Positions 16,491 through 26,454 of a stretch of 64,000 nt of DNA are shown piece after piece. The position numbers and the translations under genes were made by a program. The notes beneath the pieces are model-generated. The model saw nothing but the letters and a program-made list of their open reading frames with translations, was not told where the DNA came from and made no database searches. Source of the DNA: Candidatus Binatia bacterium (GTDB lineage: Bacteria; Desulfobacterota; Binatia; Bin18). The stretch spans positions 310,001 through 374,000 of the forward strand of contig JAJEFA010000010.1 in NCBI GenBank assembly GCA_022820725.1, read 5' to 3'. Position 1 is the stretch's first letter, and every line of letters starts with the position of its first letter.

Positions 16491-17273
16491 TTACCGGCTG
16501 TTCGCAACATGAAGCGCACTGCGGATTGTCACCCCCTCACGGGTCAGGGCCTCTCGCAGTGCCCGCAGTATCTCCGGAGCCTGCATCAACTCACCCGATA
16601 TGGCAATGCTTTCTGCATCAAGCGTGAGTTCTTTGCCACCCGTAGTCGTGACCTTCCCCTCAGTGACAACTCGCATAACGAGTCGGACTGCTTCTTCTAC
16701 ACTGTCCTCGCCGTGCCCGTACGTCAGGTCTCCGTCATCCTTGTATCCTAACCCTGGGTAGAACTCTTTGACGACCCGCATCCCCAGTTGCTCGGCGACT
16801 TCCAGGACGGGATAGCGCGGCAGCGCCGGCAGGTAGGCCACGATGTCCGGGTTCACCGCTTGAAATCCCTCAATCATAGCGCGAGTATTCTCCTCGCTGA
16901 GCTGTGCCCACACGTAAAACGCACTATGCGGCTTGGCCGCCTCAAGCTGCAATCCTGCTGCTTCGGCAAAGGCTTTCAGCGCCCCGAGTTGATACACAAC
17001 ATAATCCTTGCCTTCTTGGGGAGTGATGTGCATGAGTCTCCGGCCGAAACCCAGCATGTCGGGAAAGCCCGGATGGCCCCCGACCGTCACCCCGTACTTC
17101 TTGGCACTCTCGACAGAGCGACGGACCCAGCTTGGATCACCGGCGTGAAAGCCACACGCGATGTTGGCGTGACTAATCCCCTGCATCACCTCCTCAGGCT
17201 GTCCCAGCACATAGTTCCCAAAGGATTCACCCACATCACTGTTGAGATCAACCCAAGTTCTCGTGTTGCTCAT
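16491..17273 (-). CDS. pxpA: 5-oxoprolinase subunit PxpA (LamB/YcsF family)
   Basis: PxpA is one of three subunits of the prokaryotic ATP-dependent 5-oxoprolinase that converts pyroglutamate to glutamate. The 260-residue chain opens with VDLNSDVGES and has NIACGFHAGDP and VGGHPGFPD, the hallmark segments of the LamB/YcsF fold. ATG 17273 was chosen because a GAGGAGG ribosome site sits 7 bp before it; a TTG two codons earlier is less likely. The usual partners PxpB and PxpC are not in this window, so the protein either works with subunits encoded elsewhere or has another role. A fused eukaryotic-type 5-oxoprolinase lies 5 kb away. Confidence 0.92.
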   Translation of the reverse strand: MSNTRTWVDLNSDVGESFGNYVLGQPEEVMQGISHANIACGFHAGDPSWVRRSVESAKKYGVTVGGHPGFPDMLGFGRRLMHITPQEGKDYVVYQLGALKAFAEAAGLQLEAAKPHSAFYVWAQLSEENTRAMIEGFQAVNPDIVAYLPALPRYPVLEVAEQLGMRVVKEFYPGLGYKDDGDLTYGHGEDSVEEAVRLVMRVVTEGKVTTTGGKELTLDAESIAISGELMQAPEILRALREALTREGVTIRSALHVANSR

Positions 17274-17358
17274 GTGCAAACCTCCTCGTCTATCTTAGAA
17301 AATCGGATGTTCTGTTTTGTCACGCTCGCCCGCACTCTCTACGCCGCCCGGCCAGCAG

Positions 17359-17760
17359 TTACTCGAACTCCGACGCACCGGTTGCGGGAGGATCTTCATT
17401 CCACCACTCCCGGAACACACGACACTGACCACTCTCGGTCAACGTGATCAAAAAGAACCCCTCCATTCTGACGGATTGACCCGTCTGTACGGATTCCATC
17501 GATGACCACCAGCGCGCGATATACCGTCCGTCTTCAGTCATCGCCAGGGGCTCATAACCAAACGCAATTCCGGTCTGATTCTTCTGGGTAGCCGTCTCCC
17601 AGGCACGTCGTATCGCCGGCCGACCCTTGAGCGGCTCGGCGAACGGACCCCAGACATAGGTCCCGTCCTCAGTGAAGAGTGCTGCCGCGGCATCCGGGTC
17701 CTGGCTCTCCCAGGCCCTGCCATAGGCGTCGAGCCAGGCGTTGAGCATCTCGAAACTCAT
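17359..17760 (-). CDS. Nuclear transport factor 2 family (SnoaL-like) protein
   Basis: This 133-residue cone-shaped NTF2-fold protein has the usual pattern: WLDAYGRAWESQDPDAAAALF at the start, a TYVWGPF strand, a helix with GRPAIRRAWE, and long C-terminal strands ending in REWWNEDP. Members are small enzymes or ligand-binding proteins. ATG 17760 follows an AAAAGGAGGAAAG ribosome site; the longer frame from 17799 is not supported. It sits 85 bp downstream of pxpA on the same strand, and the two may be co-transcribed. The substrate is unknown. Confidence 0.87.
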   Translation of the reverse strand: MSFEMLNAWLDAYGRAWESQDPDAAAALFTEDGTYVWGPFAEPLKGRPAIRRAWETATQKNQTGIAFGYEPLAMTEDGRYIARWWSSMESVQTGQSVRMEGFFLITLTESGQCRVFREWWNEDPPATGASEFE

Positions 17761-17929
17761 AGGAACCCCCTTTCCTCCTTTTACTCTGTTGAAGCCCATA
17801 CATAGCGCCCAAAAGCGGATTGTCCAGAGGCGGCATACGCCTGTTCATCTGCGTGGCTTGACAGCAGTATGATAAGCATTCCACAGTTGGAGCCACGCAC
17901 CGCGGGGCATATCCTCGGGAGGGCCGACC

Positions 17930-18733
17930 ATGAGAGAGTTTTCAACCCTTGGCAAACATAAAGCCGTGTTGGGCATGATTCATCTACAACCACTGCCCGG
18001 CACCTTGTTTTACCAGGACGGCAGCTTCAACCAGACACTCGATACCGCTGTTGAATCGGCCCGTGCGCTCCACCAAGGCGGAGCGAACGGTTGTCTGATA
18101 CAGACTGTCGATCGTATCTACAGCGTGAAAGACGAATCCGACCCGGCGCGCACAACCGCCATGGGCTTGATTGTGCACGCCATCGTCCAGGCTACGGGTA
18201 AGGAGTTCCAGGTCGGGGTGCAGTTGATGCGGAATGCGCTCAAAGCCTCGCTAGCGGTGGCAAAGGTAGCGGGGGGCAGTTTTATTCGGGCCGGTGCGGT
18301 GGTGGGCACGACGCTGACCGCGCACGGCATGGTCGAAGCCAATCCGCTCGACGTAATGGAGTATCGCAAAAAGATTGATGCCTGGGATGTCAAGGTCATT
18401 GCCGAAGTTGACTCCATGCACTTCAAATGGTTCGGCGAGCCAAAGCCGACCGCAGAGATCGCCCGGAGTGCCAAATACGTTGGGGCGGACGCGGTGTCGT
18501 TGGGTGCTCACGACGAGAGGAAAACGTTGGAGATGATCGCCTCGGTGCGGAAAGCTGTGCCGGGCCTGCCGATTATTTTGGCGGGCTACACCAATCACGA
18601 TAACGCGGCACGTTTGCTGGCTGCGGCGGACGGCGCGTTTGTTGGCACCTGTCTGGAACGTGGCGGGTGGGGCGGGCAAATTGATGTCGAGCGGGTGAAG
18701 GCCTATGTAGACATCGTGCGAGGACTGGAATGA
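17930..18733 (+). CDS. BtpA/SgcQ family TIM-barrel protein
   Basis: This 267-residue protein belongs to the BtpA family, named from a cyanobacterial photosystem I biogenesis factor and the E. coli SgcQ sugar gene. Diagnostic segments are LGMIHLQPLPG near residue 15, IAEVDSMHFKW in the middle and the phosphate-binding-like GTCLERGGWGG near the end. In non-photosynthetic bacteria these are thought to be sugar or aldol-type enzymes. The gene is followed after 10 bp by a SIS-domain gene, which supports a role with sugar phosphates. No transporter or kinase is adjacent. Confidence 0.9.
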   Translation: MREFSTLGKHKAVLGMIHLQPLPGTLFYQDGSFNQTLDTAVESARALHQGGANGCLIQTVDRIYSVKDESDPARTTAMGLIVHAIVQATGKEFQVGVQLMRNALKASLAVAKVAGGSFIRAGAVVGTTLTAHGMVEANPLDVMEYRKKIDAWDVKVIAEVDSMHFKWFGEPKPTAEIARSAKYVGADAVSLGAHDERKTLEMIASVRKAVPGLPIILAGYTNHDNAARLLAAADGAFVGTCLERGGWGGQIDVERVKAYVDIVRGLE

Positions 18734-18743
18734 AAAGGACTGA

Positions 18744-19883
18744 ATGATGGAGCCACTCAAGCCGGAGGTGATGTTCAGGCAGGTCGCAGGCTTAGCCGGC
18801 GATGTACGACAGTTGACCCGCCCGTTTGCGCGAAAGGTATGGGAGGCCCTCACGGATTCGGAGTGGGCTGCGGTGAAAAAGGTCTACCTCACCGGAGACG
18901 GAGACTCCTACCACGCCGCGTGTGCCGCCGAAATGGCCTTTAAGACTATTGCCGGCGTGGACTGCGAACCGCTGAGCGCGCAACGTTTTCTGGACTACGG
19001 CGCCGCCTGGATGCATCCCGCTGCGCCACCACAAACCTTGGTAATTGCAACCTCGGCCTCGGGCGGTACCGAACGCGTTGTGCAAGCGATTGAACGCGCC
19101 AAAGAGAACGGCGCACTCACCGTGGCCCTCACCGGCACGCCCAACAGCCCAGTCACGCAGGCGGCGGACCGTGCCATTACAGTCGAACTGCCACAAAGAG
19201 AACGCTCCCCAGGAATTCGCACCTATCAAGCCAGCCTGATGGGAATGCTGTTGGGGGCGATTCAGTTAGGAGAGCGGCAAGGCAGGTATGCCCGAGAAGA
19301 AGCACAAGGTCTGCGCCAGGAACTCGTCGATCTCGCCGCTGTCGTGGACGCCACCACGAATGCGATTCAGGCAGGCTGCCGGGAGGTAGCGGATATGATT
19401 GCCGCAAGCCCCGTTGTGGTCATGCTGGGCAGTGGACCGAATTATGGTACCGCCCTCTACAGCGCCGCAAAGCTGATCGAAGCCGCGGGTGTTTTTGCCA
19501 TGGGGCAGGACCTGGAAGAGTGGTGGCATGTTGAACGCTTTGCCTACCCGGTGGATATGCCGGTTTTTATTATCGCCCCGCCGGGCCGCTCGCATTGGCG
19601 GGCGGAGAGCGTGGCGGCAACAGCGCGCGGCTTGGGCCGACACGTCATTGCCGTGACGCACAAAGACGATACAGAGGTCGCCCGCCATGCTCACATGGTG
19701 TTACCCGTCCACGGTGAGATGCGTGAGGAGTTTTCGCCTTTGCTCTACCATCTCTTTGCCAGCTATGTGGCAGCCCATGTCGCCGAGCGCTTAGACCGGT
19801 GTCCCTTCCAAAGCGACCGCCCCGAATTGCTCCGGTCGATCAACGAATATTTCGCCAGCCAACGACAGGATACGGAGGACTAG
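18744..19883 (+). CDS. SIS domain-containing sugar isomerase/deaminase-like protein
   Basis: This 379-residue protein has two sugar-isomerase (SIS) domains, as in the isomerase half of GlmS and in AgaS/FrlB. The first domain shows KKVYLTGDGDSYHAA and TSASGGTERV; the second shows VVMLGSGPNYGTALYSAAKLIEA and a conserved EEWWH segment. It follows the BtpA-family gene by 10 bp with a start at ATG 18744 or 18747. The pair probably acts on an aminosugar or sugar phosphate. The glutaminase half of GlmS is absent, so it is not a GlmS. The exact substrate cannot be told. Confidence 0.88.
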   Translation: MMEPLKPEVMFRQVAGLAGDVRQLTRPFARKVWEALTDSEWAAVKKVYLTGDGDSYHAACAAEMAFKTIAGVDCEPLSAQRFLDYGAAWMHPAAPPQTLVIATSASGGTERVVQAIERAKENGALTVALTGTPNSPVTQAADRAITVELPQRERSPGIRTYQASLMGMLLGAIQLGERQGRYAREEAQGLRQELVDLAAVVDATTNAIQAGCREVADMIAASPVVVMLGSGPNYGTALYSAAKLIEAAGVFAMGQDLEEWWHVERFAYPVDMPVFIIAPPGRSHWRAESVAATARGLGRHVIAVTHKDDTEVARHAHMVLPVHGEMREEFSPLLYHLFASYVAAHVAERLDRCPFQSDRPELLRSINEYFASQRQDTED

Positions 19884-19924
19884 GCGAATCACCAGATCGG
19901 CGGAGCATTATCGAACCTGCATCT

Positions 19925-21127
19925 TTACTCCGACGCACACGAAGCGGCCAGACTCGACAGGGACACCCGCCGGCGGGCTTCACGGATATCGTGCCGGTCG
20001 AACCCGTTGGTCAGAAAGCCGAACGAGATACCCGTTGCCGGATCGGCCCAACCACTCTGGCCGCCAAAGCCCGGATGCCCGAACGATTCCGCAGAGTTGG
20101 TACGCCCGAAGCCACGCATATTGGCCTTGCCGTCTCCGCCGGCAATAGCAATCCCCAGGGCCCGGTTGGCCCGGTGGCCGAGAAAGGGGTCGCGCAGTTC
20201 TCCTGTGCGAACGCGCCGCGCCTCTTTCAGCATTTCGGGTTGCCAGACCTGCGTCCCATCGTGGGCACGGCCATCGTTCAGCAGAGCCTGATAGAATAAG
20301 GCAATATCACCGGCAGTCGTTATACAGCCGGCTGACGGTGACCCGGCTTCTCGGGTAACCGTTTCGTTCAACTCCAATACCCCGTCTTCATTGATGGCGT
20401 TGGTCGTGGCGTTAAAGCCCTTGACTCCTAGTTTTTCGTACTCTTCGGCGGTGGGTGCTTCGCCCACCCATTCGACATCAGCGACGTCGGCGTTTCCGGA
20501 GGGCGGTAGCCCGAAGCGTAAGTCGGGCAGGCCCAGCGGCTCGGCAATCCGCGTCCGCACAAACTCGCTCAGGCGCTGGCCGCTGAGATGCTCGACAATA
20601 GCGGCGACCGGCCAGAAATTCGCCGACACGTGATAGACGAACTTCTCGCCCGGCGTATGGTCCGGCTTCCACTGAGCAAAGCGGGTGAGGCGTCGGTCGG
20701 GGTCGGCCCATTCTTTTTGCCAGTGCGGGGCATAGGGGATGGCTGATGTATGAATAAGTAACTGCTCGACCGTCACGCCGTCTTTGCCGTTCGTTCCAAA
20801 CTCGGAGATATAATCGACCACGCGGTCTTCCGGACGCAGTTTGCCCTCCTGCATGAGAATCCAGGCGGCGGCGGAGGTGAACGCCTTGGTCGAAGACATA
20901 ATGACGAACCGCGTTTCATCAGTCGCCGGTTTTTCTGTCCCGCCCTGGACCGCCCGACCAAAGGTCTGCATGGCACCGATTTTTCCATTGCGGGCAATCG
21001 CCACCTGAGTGGCCGGCAGCAGGCCGGATTTGACTTCTCGCTCGACCCGCTCAAACAGGGCGTGGACCTTTTCCGGATCGAGACCGATCTCTTCAGAATT
21101 CTTGGCAAAAAAATGTGCGGCTGGCAT
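19925..21127 (-). CDS. Serine hydrolase, beta-lactamase class C/esterase family
   Basis: This 400-residue protein has the penicillin-binding/class C fold. The SxxK nucleophile motif is S78-S-T-K81, and a Y-x-S-x-N stretch (YHVSAN) takes the place of the second motif. The C-terminal FGHPGFGGQSGWADP supplies the HxG-type third motif. No signal peptide is seen, so an esterase role is more likely than antibiotic resistance. ATG 21127 follows an AGGAGG site; the longer frame from 21193 has none. It converges with the SIS gene and diverges from the GST gene. Confidence 0.9.
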   Translation of the reverse strand: MPAAHFFAKNSEEIGLDPEKVHALFERVEREVKSGLLPATQVAIARNGKIGAMQTFGRAVQGGTEKPATDETRFVIMSSTKAFTSAAAWILMQEGKLRPEDRVVDYISEFGTNGKDGVTVEQLLIHTSAIPYAPHWQKEWADPDRRLTRFAQWKPDHTPGEKFVYHVSANFWPVAAIVEHLSGQRLSEFVRTRIAEPLGLPDLRFGLPPSGNADVADVEWVGEAPTAEEYEKLGVKGFNATTNAINEDGVLELNETVTREAGSPSAGCITTAGDIALFYQALLNDGRAHDGTQVWQPEMLKEARRVRTGELRDPFLGHRANRALGIAIAGGDGKANMRGFGRTNSAESFGHPGFGGQSGWADPATGISFGFLTNGFDRHDIREARRRVSLSSLAASCASE

Positions 21128-21228
21128 ACGGCTTCCCCTCCTGGCTCTCTCTTTGCAGTTTCCTCCCTTGAATTCCCCTCTACTCCTTGCCACTTTATGG
21201 GTTTCAGATCAAGGTAAAAGGGAAACCC

Positions 21229-22173
21229 ATGTCCTCGGAACTTATTCTGCATCACTACGATTTCTCCAATTACTCTGAAAAGGTCCGTCTCGTCCTGGGT
21301 CTCAAAGGTCTGGCCTGGCGCTCGGTCGAGATTCCCCCTACTCTGCCCAAGCCGGACTATATCCCCCTCACCGGCGGCTACCGCCGCGCGCCGGCCCTCC
21401 AGATCGGCGCGGACGTTTTTTGCGATACCGCACGGATTATCGAAGAGCTTGAACGTCGTTTCCCGGAACCCACACTCTATCCGGGATCGGACCCGGTCGC
21501 CCAACGGGCGTTTATTGCCGGCCTGGAACGCTGGACGGACGCGACCCTGACGCGCAATACTATCAATTATATTTCCTGCGAACATGCCGACGCCGATCGG
21601 TTCACCCCGGAATTCCTAACCGACCGCGCTGCTTTACTCGGCAAGCCTGAACCGGGGCTCGCCCGCCGGAAGGCTGCGGCAGCCAAGAACCTCGCCCAGT
21701 TGCGTCCACAGTTGAGCTGGATCAGCGACATCCTGCACGACGGACGGACCTATATCTATGGCGAAGCACCATCCCTGGCCGATTGCGTGATCTACCATCC
21801 GCTGTGGGTCATGGACCAACTCGCCGGCGAGCGCACGACCGTTATTCCAGACGTTATCCGTGAGTGGATGGAGCGTGTGGCTGCCCGCGGTCATGGCAGT
21901 CCAACCTCGATGACTGCACACGAGGCGCTGGAGATCGCGGTTTCCAGCGACCCCTTGCCAGTCCTCCCAAGTCAGACGCTGAACGGAGATCCTGCCCTCG
22001 GCGAGACAGTCTCCATTACGCCAACCGACTATGGTCGGGCCAACCCCAGTATCGGGACCCTCGTTTCCATCGACGCCCAGCGCATGGCGCTTCAGCACCG
22101 GAACGAGCGCACCGGGCTTGTCACAGTGCATTTCCCCCGCTTTGGTTATAGCGTACGCAAGCGTGAGGGGTAG
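21229..22173 (+). CDS. Glutathione S-transferase family protein with C-terminal extension
   Basis: Residues 1-80 form the thioredoxin-like GST domain (HHYDFSNYSEKVRLVL, then RAPALQIG and the DTARIIEEL glutathione-binding stretch). Residues about 90-230 form the helical GST domain. A further 75 residues rich in strands follow and do not belong to a normal GST. The 314-residue length therefore exceeds the usual 200-230. ATG 21229 matches the family start and has a purine-rich AAAAGGGAAA site upstream. It is 24 bp before the 5-oxoprolinase gene, so a link to glutathione-cycle chemistry (oxoproline recycling) is plausible. Confidence 0.87.
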   Translation: MSSELILHHYDFSNYSEKVRLVLGLKGLAWRSVEIPPTLPKPDYIPLTGGYRRAPALQIGADVFCDTARIIEELERRFPEPTLYPGSDPVAQRAFIAGLERWTDATLTRNTINYISCEHADADRFTPEFLTDRAALLGKPEPGLARRKAAAAKNLAQLRPQLSWISDILHDGRTYIYGEAPSLADCVIYHPLWVMDQLAGERTTVIPDVIREWMERVAARGHGSPTSMTAHEALEIAVSSDPLPVLPSQTLNGDPALGETVSITPTDYGRANPSIGTLVSIDAQRMALQHRNERTGLVTVHFPRFGYSVRKREG

Positions 22174-22197
22174 CAGACGCGTGGAGGCAACCGGATC

Positions 22198-25100
22198 ATG
22201 AATGCACAGGGCAGCTTACACCAGGAACGGGGGTGGCAGATTTGGATTGACCGCGGCGGGACGTTCACCGATCTGGTGGCGCGTCGTCCCGACGGCACCC
22301 TGGTGACGCACAAACTGCTATCGGCCAATCCTGAACGCTATCAGGATGCCGCCGTCCAAGGCATTCGCGACCTGCTCGGGATCGATGGCGACGCGGCCAT
22401 CCCACCCGATACGATTGCTCTGGTGAAGATGGGAACCACGGTCGCGACCAATGCCCTGCTGGAACGCAAGGGCGACCGGACCGTGTTCGTCACCACCCAG
22501 GGGTTTGGAGATTCATTGCGAATCGGCTATCAGAACCGCCCCGACCTGTTTGCCCGGCATATTGTCCTGCCGGAAATGCTGTACGAGCAGGTGATCGAAG
22601 TCAGAGAGCGCATTGACGCTCATGGCGCACCGGTCATACCGCTGGACGAAGACGGCGCGCAGCGGAGCCTTCAGGCCGCCTATGACGCCGGCATTCGCGC
22701 GGTAGCTATTGCGTTCGTCCATGGCTATCGGTACGCGGCACATGAAGCCCGGGTCGCTGCTATTGCTACCGATATCGGTTTTCAGCAGGTCTCGGTCTCC
22801 CACGCGGTCAGCCCGTTGATGAAGCTGGTCTCACGCGGCGATACCACGGTGGTTGATGCCTATCTCTCACCGCTGCTGCGGCGCTATGTCGATCAGGTCG
22901 CGGGAGAATTAGAGGCGGAGCGCCAGTCCGGCCCCAAACTGATGTTCATGCAGTCGAACGGTGGCCTGACCGATGCCCACCTGTTTCAGGGCAAGGACAG
23001 TATTTTATCCGGGCCGGCCGGTGGGGTGATCGGCATGGTCCGGACCGCGTCCATGGCGGGTTTTCGCAAAGTCATCGGCTTCGATATGGGCGGCACCTCG
23101 ACCGATGTGTCGCACTATGACGGCGAATATGAGCGGACGTTCGAGACTCTGGTCGCCGGCGTCCGCATGCGTGCTCCGATGATGCATATTCACACCGTCG
23201 CGGCGGGCGGGGGGTCTATCCTGCACTTTGATGGCGCCCGTTTTCGGGTCGGCCCGGACTCGGCCGGCGCAGACCCTGGGCCGGCCTGCTATCAGCGCGG
23301 CGGCCCGCTCACGGTGACCGACTGCAACGTCATGCTGGGTAAGCTGCAAGCGGCCTTTTTCCCCGCGGTGTTCGGCCCGAACGCGGACCAGGCTTTGGAC
23401 GTGCGAATCGTTCGACAAAAATTCGCAGCCTTCGCCCAAGAAATTGCCAGCGCCACAAGCAATGCAGTCCAGTCTCCCGAGGCCGTGGCCGCCGGCTTTC
23501 TACGCATCGCGGTGGAAAACATGGCGAACGCCATCAAAAAAATCTCCGTTCAGCGTGGCTACGATGTAACGGAGTATACCCTGAACTGTTTCGGTGGAGC
23601 CGCCGGCCAGCACGCCTGTTTGGTCGCGGACGCACTCGGCATGAAGACTGCCTTTCTCCATCCGTTTGCCGGAGTGCTGTCCGCCTACGGGATGGGCCTG
23701 GCAGACGTGCGAGCACTGCGCGAGCGACAGATCGAATTGCCGCTTGCAGCCCCAGCCATAGCCGTATTGGAAACGGCCTGTGCGGAACTCGGCGACGAGG
23801 CCCGCGACGAGATTCTCGCGCAAGACGTGTCTGCCGACCGACTCACCCTGCATAAACGGGTCCATCTGCGCTACCAGGGAACGGACACCGCCCTACAAGT
23901 AGACTTGTCCGACCTCGACGACATGCGGGCCGCGTTTGAGACCACCCACAAGCAGCGCTTCGGCTTTATCGTCGAGGGGCGACAGCTGGTCGCCGAGGCG
24001 GTCTCGGTCGAAGCGGTCGGGACAACGGAGCAGGTTGATGACGACGAACTGCCAGCGGCTGCGGACACCACGACACAACCGCTTCAGCAGGTCCGGGCCT
24101 ATATGGACGACGCTTGGCAGGACACACCGGTATTCCAGCGCGAGCAACTTCAACCAGGCCAGCGCATTCCCGGCCCCGCCATTATTTGTGAGCCCACGGC
24201 AACCACGGTGGTTGAGCCGGAGTGGCAGGCCGAACTGAACCGCTATGGCCATCTGCTCCTGACCCGCACGAAACCAAAATTACACCAAGCGGCGATTGGC
24301 ACCGCGGCCGATCCGGTCATGCTGGAGGTGTTTAACAACCTCTTTATGTCGGTCGCCGAGCAAATGGGCGCGACGCTGGCCAACACGGCCTACTCGGTGA
24401 ATATCAAAGAACGGCTGGATTTCTCGTGTGCCATCTTCGCACCGGACGGAAGCCTGGTCGCCAACGCTCCGCACGTTCCAGTTCATCTGGGTTCCATGGG
24501 CGAGTCGATTAAAACCGTTATCAAGGCCAATCAGGGGACAATGCGGCCCGGTGATGCCTATGTCCTGAATGCGCCCTATAACGGCGGCACGCATCTCCCG
24601 GATGTAACGGTGATTACGCCCGTGTTCGACACGGCCAGTGCAGACCGCATTCTGTTTTATGTGGGCTCACGCGGGCATCATGCCGATATCGGCGGACGTA
24701 CCCCAGGCTCAGCCCCGCCGGATAGCACTACCATTCACCAGGAAGGCGTGCTGATCGACAATTTTCTCTTCGTCCGCCAGGGCCGGCTGCGCGAACAGGA
24801 GATGCGGCAACTGCTGAGTTCGGGCGCGTATCCTTGCCGGAATCCAGACCAGAACATGGCGGACCTGCGCGCCCAGCTTGCGGCCAACGAAACCGGGGTG
24901 CAGGAACTCAGAAAAATGGTCGAGCACTTTGGCATCGAGGTCGTGCACTCCTATATGCAGCACGTCCAGGACAATGCCGAAGAGTCTGTGCGGCGCGTGC
25001 TCGATGTCCTCACCGATGGCACGTTCACCTATCCCATGGACAACGGCTGTCAGATTCGGGTCAGCATTCGAGTGGACAAAGCGGCCCGTCAAGCCAGTAT

Positions 25101-25851
25101 CGATTTCAGCGGCACTTCTTCCCAGCATAGCGGCAACTACAACGCACCCGCAGCGGTGTGTAAGGCCGCGGTCCTGTACGTTTTCCGAACACTGGTGGCT
25201 GACGCGATTCCGCTGAACGAGGGCTGTCTGAAACCGCTCAATATCATTATTCCGCCACACTCCATCATCAGCCCGAAATACCCCGCCGCAGTGATCGCCG
25301 GCAATACGGAAGTCTCTCAATGCGTCACGGACGCCCTGTATGGCGCGCTCGGGGCGCTCGCCTCATCGCAAGGTACGGTCAATAATTTTGTGTATGGGAA
25401 CGAGCAGTACCAAAACTACGAAACCATCTGCGGCGGTACCGGAGCCGGTCCCGACCATCCGGGATGCAACGCGGTGCATAGCCATATGACCAACACGCGC
25501 ATGACCGACCCCGAGGTGTTGGAGTGGCGCTTTCCGGTACGCGTTGAGAGCTTTGCCATTCGCCATGGTTCAGGCGGTGCGGGACGGCAGCCGGGTGGCG
25601 CAGGGATTACCCGGCGGCTGCGGTTTTTGGAATCCATGACCGTCACCACGTTATGCAGTCACCGCCTGACCGAACCGTATGGACTGGCCGGCGGTCAGGC
25701 CGGGGAGCCGGGTCGTGACACGGTCGAGCGCGTAGACGGTACCATTGAAGAGCTCGCCGGCAGCGATGAAACGCTGATGCAGCCGGGCGACGTCTTTGTC
25801 ATGCAAACGCCGGGCGGTGGTGGTTTTGGGCTGCCGGATGAAACCGGGTAG
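22198..25851 (+). CDS. Fused 5-oxoprolinase (HyuA-HyuB), OplAH-like
   Basis: This 1217-residue protein joins both halves of the hydantoinase/oxoprolinase family, as in the ATP-hydrolysing 5-oxoprolinase that turns 5-oxoproline into glutamate. The N-terminal half has DRGGTFTD at residues 18-25, [13 protein letters not shown] near 82, and [12 protein letters not shown]. The HyuB half begins near residue 700 ([12 protein letters not shown]) and ends with a glycine-rich TPGGGGFG. Length and order match OplAH enzymes (about 1,200-1,290 residues). The GST-family gene 24 bp upstream suggests glutathione-derived pyroglutamate as substrate. Confidence 0.93.
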   Translation: MNAQGSLHQERGWQIWIDRGGTFTDLVARRPDGTLVTHKLLSANPERYQDAAVQGIRDLLGIDGDAAIPPDTIALVKMGTTVATNALLERKGDRTVFVTTQGFGDSLRIGYQNRPDLFARHIVLPEMLYEQVIEVRERIDAHGAPVIPLDEDGAQRSLQAAYDAGIRAVAIAFVHGYRYAAHEARVAAIATDIGFQQVSVSHAVSPLMKLVSRGDTTVVDAYLSPLLRRYVDQVAGELEAERQSGPKLMFMQSNGGLTDAHLFQGKDSILSGPAGGVIGMVRTASMAGFRKVIGFDMGGTSTDVSHYDGEYERTFETLVAGVRMRAPMMHIHTVAAGGGSILHFDGARFRVGPDSAGADPGPACYQRGGPLTVTDCNVMLGKLQAAFFPAVFGPNADQALDVRIVRQKFAAFAQEIASATSNAVQSPEAVAAGFLRIAVENMANAIKKISVQRGYDVTEYTLNCFGGAAGQHACLVADALGMKTAFLHPFAGVLSAYGMGLADVRALRERQIELPLAAPAIAVLETACAELGDEARDEILAQDVSADRLTLHKRVHLRYQGTDTALQVDLSDLDDMRAAFETTHKQRFGFIVEGRQLVAEAVSVEAVGTTEQVDDDELPAAADTTTQPLQQVRAYMDDAWQDTPVFQREQLQPGQRIPGPAIICEPTATTVVEPEWQAELNRYGHLLLTRTKPKLHQAAIGTAADPVMLEVFNNLFMSVAEQMGATLANTAYSVNIKERLDFSCAIFAPDGSLVANAPHVPVHLGSMGESIKTVIKANQGTMRPGDAYVLNAPYNGGTHLPDVTVITPVFDTASADRILFYVGSRGHHADIGGRTPGSAPPDSTTIHQEGVLIDNFLFVRQGRLREQEMRQLLSSGAYPCRNPDQNMADLRAQLAANETGVQELRKMVEHFGIEVVHSYMQHVQDNAEESVRRVLDVLTDGTFTYPMDNGCQIRVSIRVDKAARQASIDFSGTSSQHSGNYNAPAAVCKAAVLYVFRTLVADAIPLNEGCLKPLNIIIPPHSIISPKYPAAVIAGNTEVSQCVTDALYGALGALASSQGTVNNFVYGNEQYQNYETICGGTGAGPDHPGCNAVHSHMTNTRMTDPEVLEWRFPVRVESFAIRHGSGGAGRQPGGAGITRRLRFLESMTVTTLCSHRLTEPYGLAGGQAGEPGRDTVERVDGTIEELAGSDETLMQPGDVFVMQTPGGGGFGLPDETG

Positions 25852-25904
25852 CTCTTCGAGGGCCGGCGTGGTTGGCGGGCGAGGAAAAGATCCGGCACGA
25901 CGTA

Positions 25905-26336
25905 TCAGGACGAATAATCTCCCTCCGGGTCTCTGGCGACAGTGAGAGCAATCTCTTGTCCATGAGAGATTTCGAGGGTGTGACCATCCGGGTCGGACAG
26001 GAAGGCCCAATAGCCAATCGGATAGCCTGAATCGGTCGGTCCCTGGCGTAAACTGCCTGCCTGCCGGGCGTGTTCACACAAAGAATCGACTTCCTGGCGG
26101 GTTGCACAGCCAACGCCGAGATGGGCAAGGGGTAGCAAGGGGGTGTCCACCCGAGGCGACTGGATGAGAACAATCACAAAGGGACGCGTTCGGTCACTTA
26201 GCCAAACAACCTCTGTCCCATCCGGATCAGTCCGGCGGTGGACGACCCGCATATGGGCATAGGTCGTATAGAAGGCAAGACTCACCTCCATGTTGGTGGC
26301 CGGAAGGGCGATATGCGTCAGCCCGACATCGGACAT
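25905..26336 (-). CDS. VOC superfamily (glyoxalase-like) protein
   Basis: This 143-residue protein has the paired beta-alpha-beta-beta-beta modules of the vicinal oxygen chelate fold. Residues LTHIALPATNMEVSLAFY mark module one, and FLSDPDGHTLEIS marks module two with the terminal metal-ligand glutamate. ATG 26336 is preceded by AGGAAGGAG; the upstream extension from 26363 is not needed. It converges with the 5-oxoprolinase gene and diverges from the thiolase gene. The reaction (isomerase, dioxygenase or resistance) cannot be deduced. Confidence 0.9.
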   Translation of the reverse strand: MSDVGLTHIALPATNMEVSLAFYTTYAHMRVVHRRTDPDGTEVVWLSDRTRPFVIVLIQSPRVDTPLLPLAHLGVGCATRQEVDSLCEHARQAGSLRQGPTDSGYPIGYWAFLSDPDGHTLEISHGQEIALTVARDPEGDYSS

Positions 26337-26454
26337 TGTGGGTCTCCTTCCTAGGTTCCCCACCCGGAGGAGAAAAGATCTTGCGCCAGTTGGAGGACGG
26401 GGTGGGAACTGCTAAGACTTGCCGATAGCGTAAAATACCGAGGAGGAGATTGCT

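Noticed and set aside
19799..20299. Plus-strand open frame beyond the SIS gene end
   Set aside because: Overlaps the SIS gene in another frame and is antisense to the serine hydrolase; no support.
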